DNA of 5,432 bases from Spirochaetaceae bacterium (GTDB lineage: Bacteria; Spirochaetota; Spirochaetia; DSM-27196; PWMO01): positions 1 to 5,432 of the forward strand of contig PWMO01000389.1 in assembly GCA_003558175.1 (NCBI GenBank), read 5' to 3'. Positions 5,262-5,432 of this stretch are shown here, one piece after another; position 1 is the first letter of the stretch, and each line of letters starts with the position of its first letter. The notes beneath the pieces are model-generated. The model was not told the DNA's origin and did not search any database. It worked only from the letters and a program-made list of their open reading frames with translations. The position numbers and the translations under genes are program-made.

Positions 5262-5432
5262 CCGCTCGTCGCGACGTTGCAGCACGGCGACTGCCCAGCG
5301 AGCGTGCTCCGCTATCACCGCGTCGCTATCGCGCGCCAGCCGGCTCAGCAGCGGCAGCAGATCATGCCGGCCGGTGTTTCCGGCCACGACACACGCGTTC
5401 CGCAGCAATCCCTGTCGGCCCGGACGCTTCAA
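5178..5432 (-). CDS. queG: C-terminal end of a probable epoxyqueuosine reductase (QueG), partial
   Basis: Only the last 84 residues are in the window; the frame continues past the right edge and no start is visible. Residues 9-50 of the fragment (LLRNACVVAGN ... LLPLLSRLARDSDAVIAEHARWAVAVL) match the HEAT-like C-terminal region of QueG. That family typically shows LRNxxVALGN, a Leu-rich helix with D-S/D-P, then [RLI]xEHxxWA. QueG is the cobalamin- and iron-sulfur-dependent enzyme that reduces epoxyqueuosine to queuosine in tRNA wobble positions. The catalytic, cobalamin-binding and [4Fe-4S] parts would lie outside the window, so a generic HEAT-repeat protein cannot be excluded. The final 30 or so residues (from DERSAA) look nonconserved. 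Most of them are encoded in the stretch antisense to the end of the sanA-like gene. Confidence 0.72.
   Translation of the reverse strand: MKRPGRQGLLRNACVVAGNTGRHDLLPLLSRLARDSDAVIAEHARWAVAVLQRRDERSAAYGPAVGELRHSSTQQMDVQNRFGP

Noticed and set aside
5178..5432. Reading the right-edge fragment as a paralogue of the periplasmic HEAT protein
   Set aside because: It is on the other strand, and its LRNACVVAGN...EHARWA pattern fits the QueG C-terminus better than the repeat consensus of the neighbouring gene.

Overview
The window looks like an ordinary chromosomal segment of a free-living or commensal spirochaete (Spirochaeta/Treponema-like), moderately G+C rich. Three things point there: a lipoprotein with a relaxed spirochaetal-type lipobox (F-S-G-C, phenylalanine at -3), and a periplasmic HEAT-repeat protein and a large uncharacterised protein that both resemble, from memory, conserved hypothetical proteins of Spirochaetaceae. 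No database search was possible, so the taxonomic call is an inference. I see no mobile element, CRISPR array, rRNA or tRNA.

Layout. On the minus strand, a 721-residue protein of unknown function (2901 to 736) is followed by a THEP1-type P-loop NTPase (635 to 33). The 100-bp gap between them holds a weak hairpin plus T-tract and a weak promoter candidate. A 227-bp divergent region (2902-3128) separates this unit from a plus-strand cluster: a lipoprotein (3129-3773), a secreted HEAT-repeat protein (3851-4570) and a SanA/YdcF-type membrane protein with a DUF218 domain (4590-5261). A convergent partial gene at the right edge (minus, 5432 to 5178) is the C-terminal end of a protein that best matches epoxyqueuosine reductase QueG. 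Its tail overlaps the 3' end of the sanA-like gene by 84 bp.

The three plus-strand genes all encode envelope-directed proteins (lipid-anchored, periplasmic, inner-membrane anchored). They are closely spaced and probably cotranscribed, so a shared cell-envelope role is a reasonable but unproven inference. The divergent region is the most informative non-coding stretch. It has three near-identical 11-bp direct repeats (7-bp core plus 4-bp spacer, the geometry of OmpR/PhoB-family sites). It also has two outward-facing promoter candidates whose TACTAT -10 elements each end exactly 9 nt before the start codon, which suggests very short or absent leaders.

No spectacular new system is evident. The items most worth following are the divergent regulatory region, the unknown 721-residue protein beside the NTPase, and the three-gene envelope cluster.
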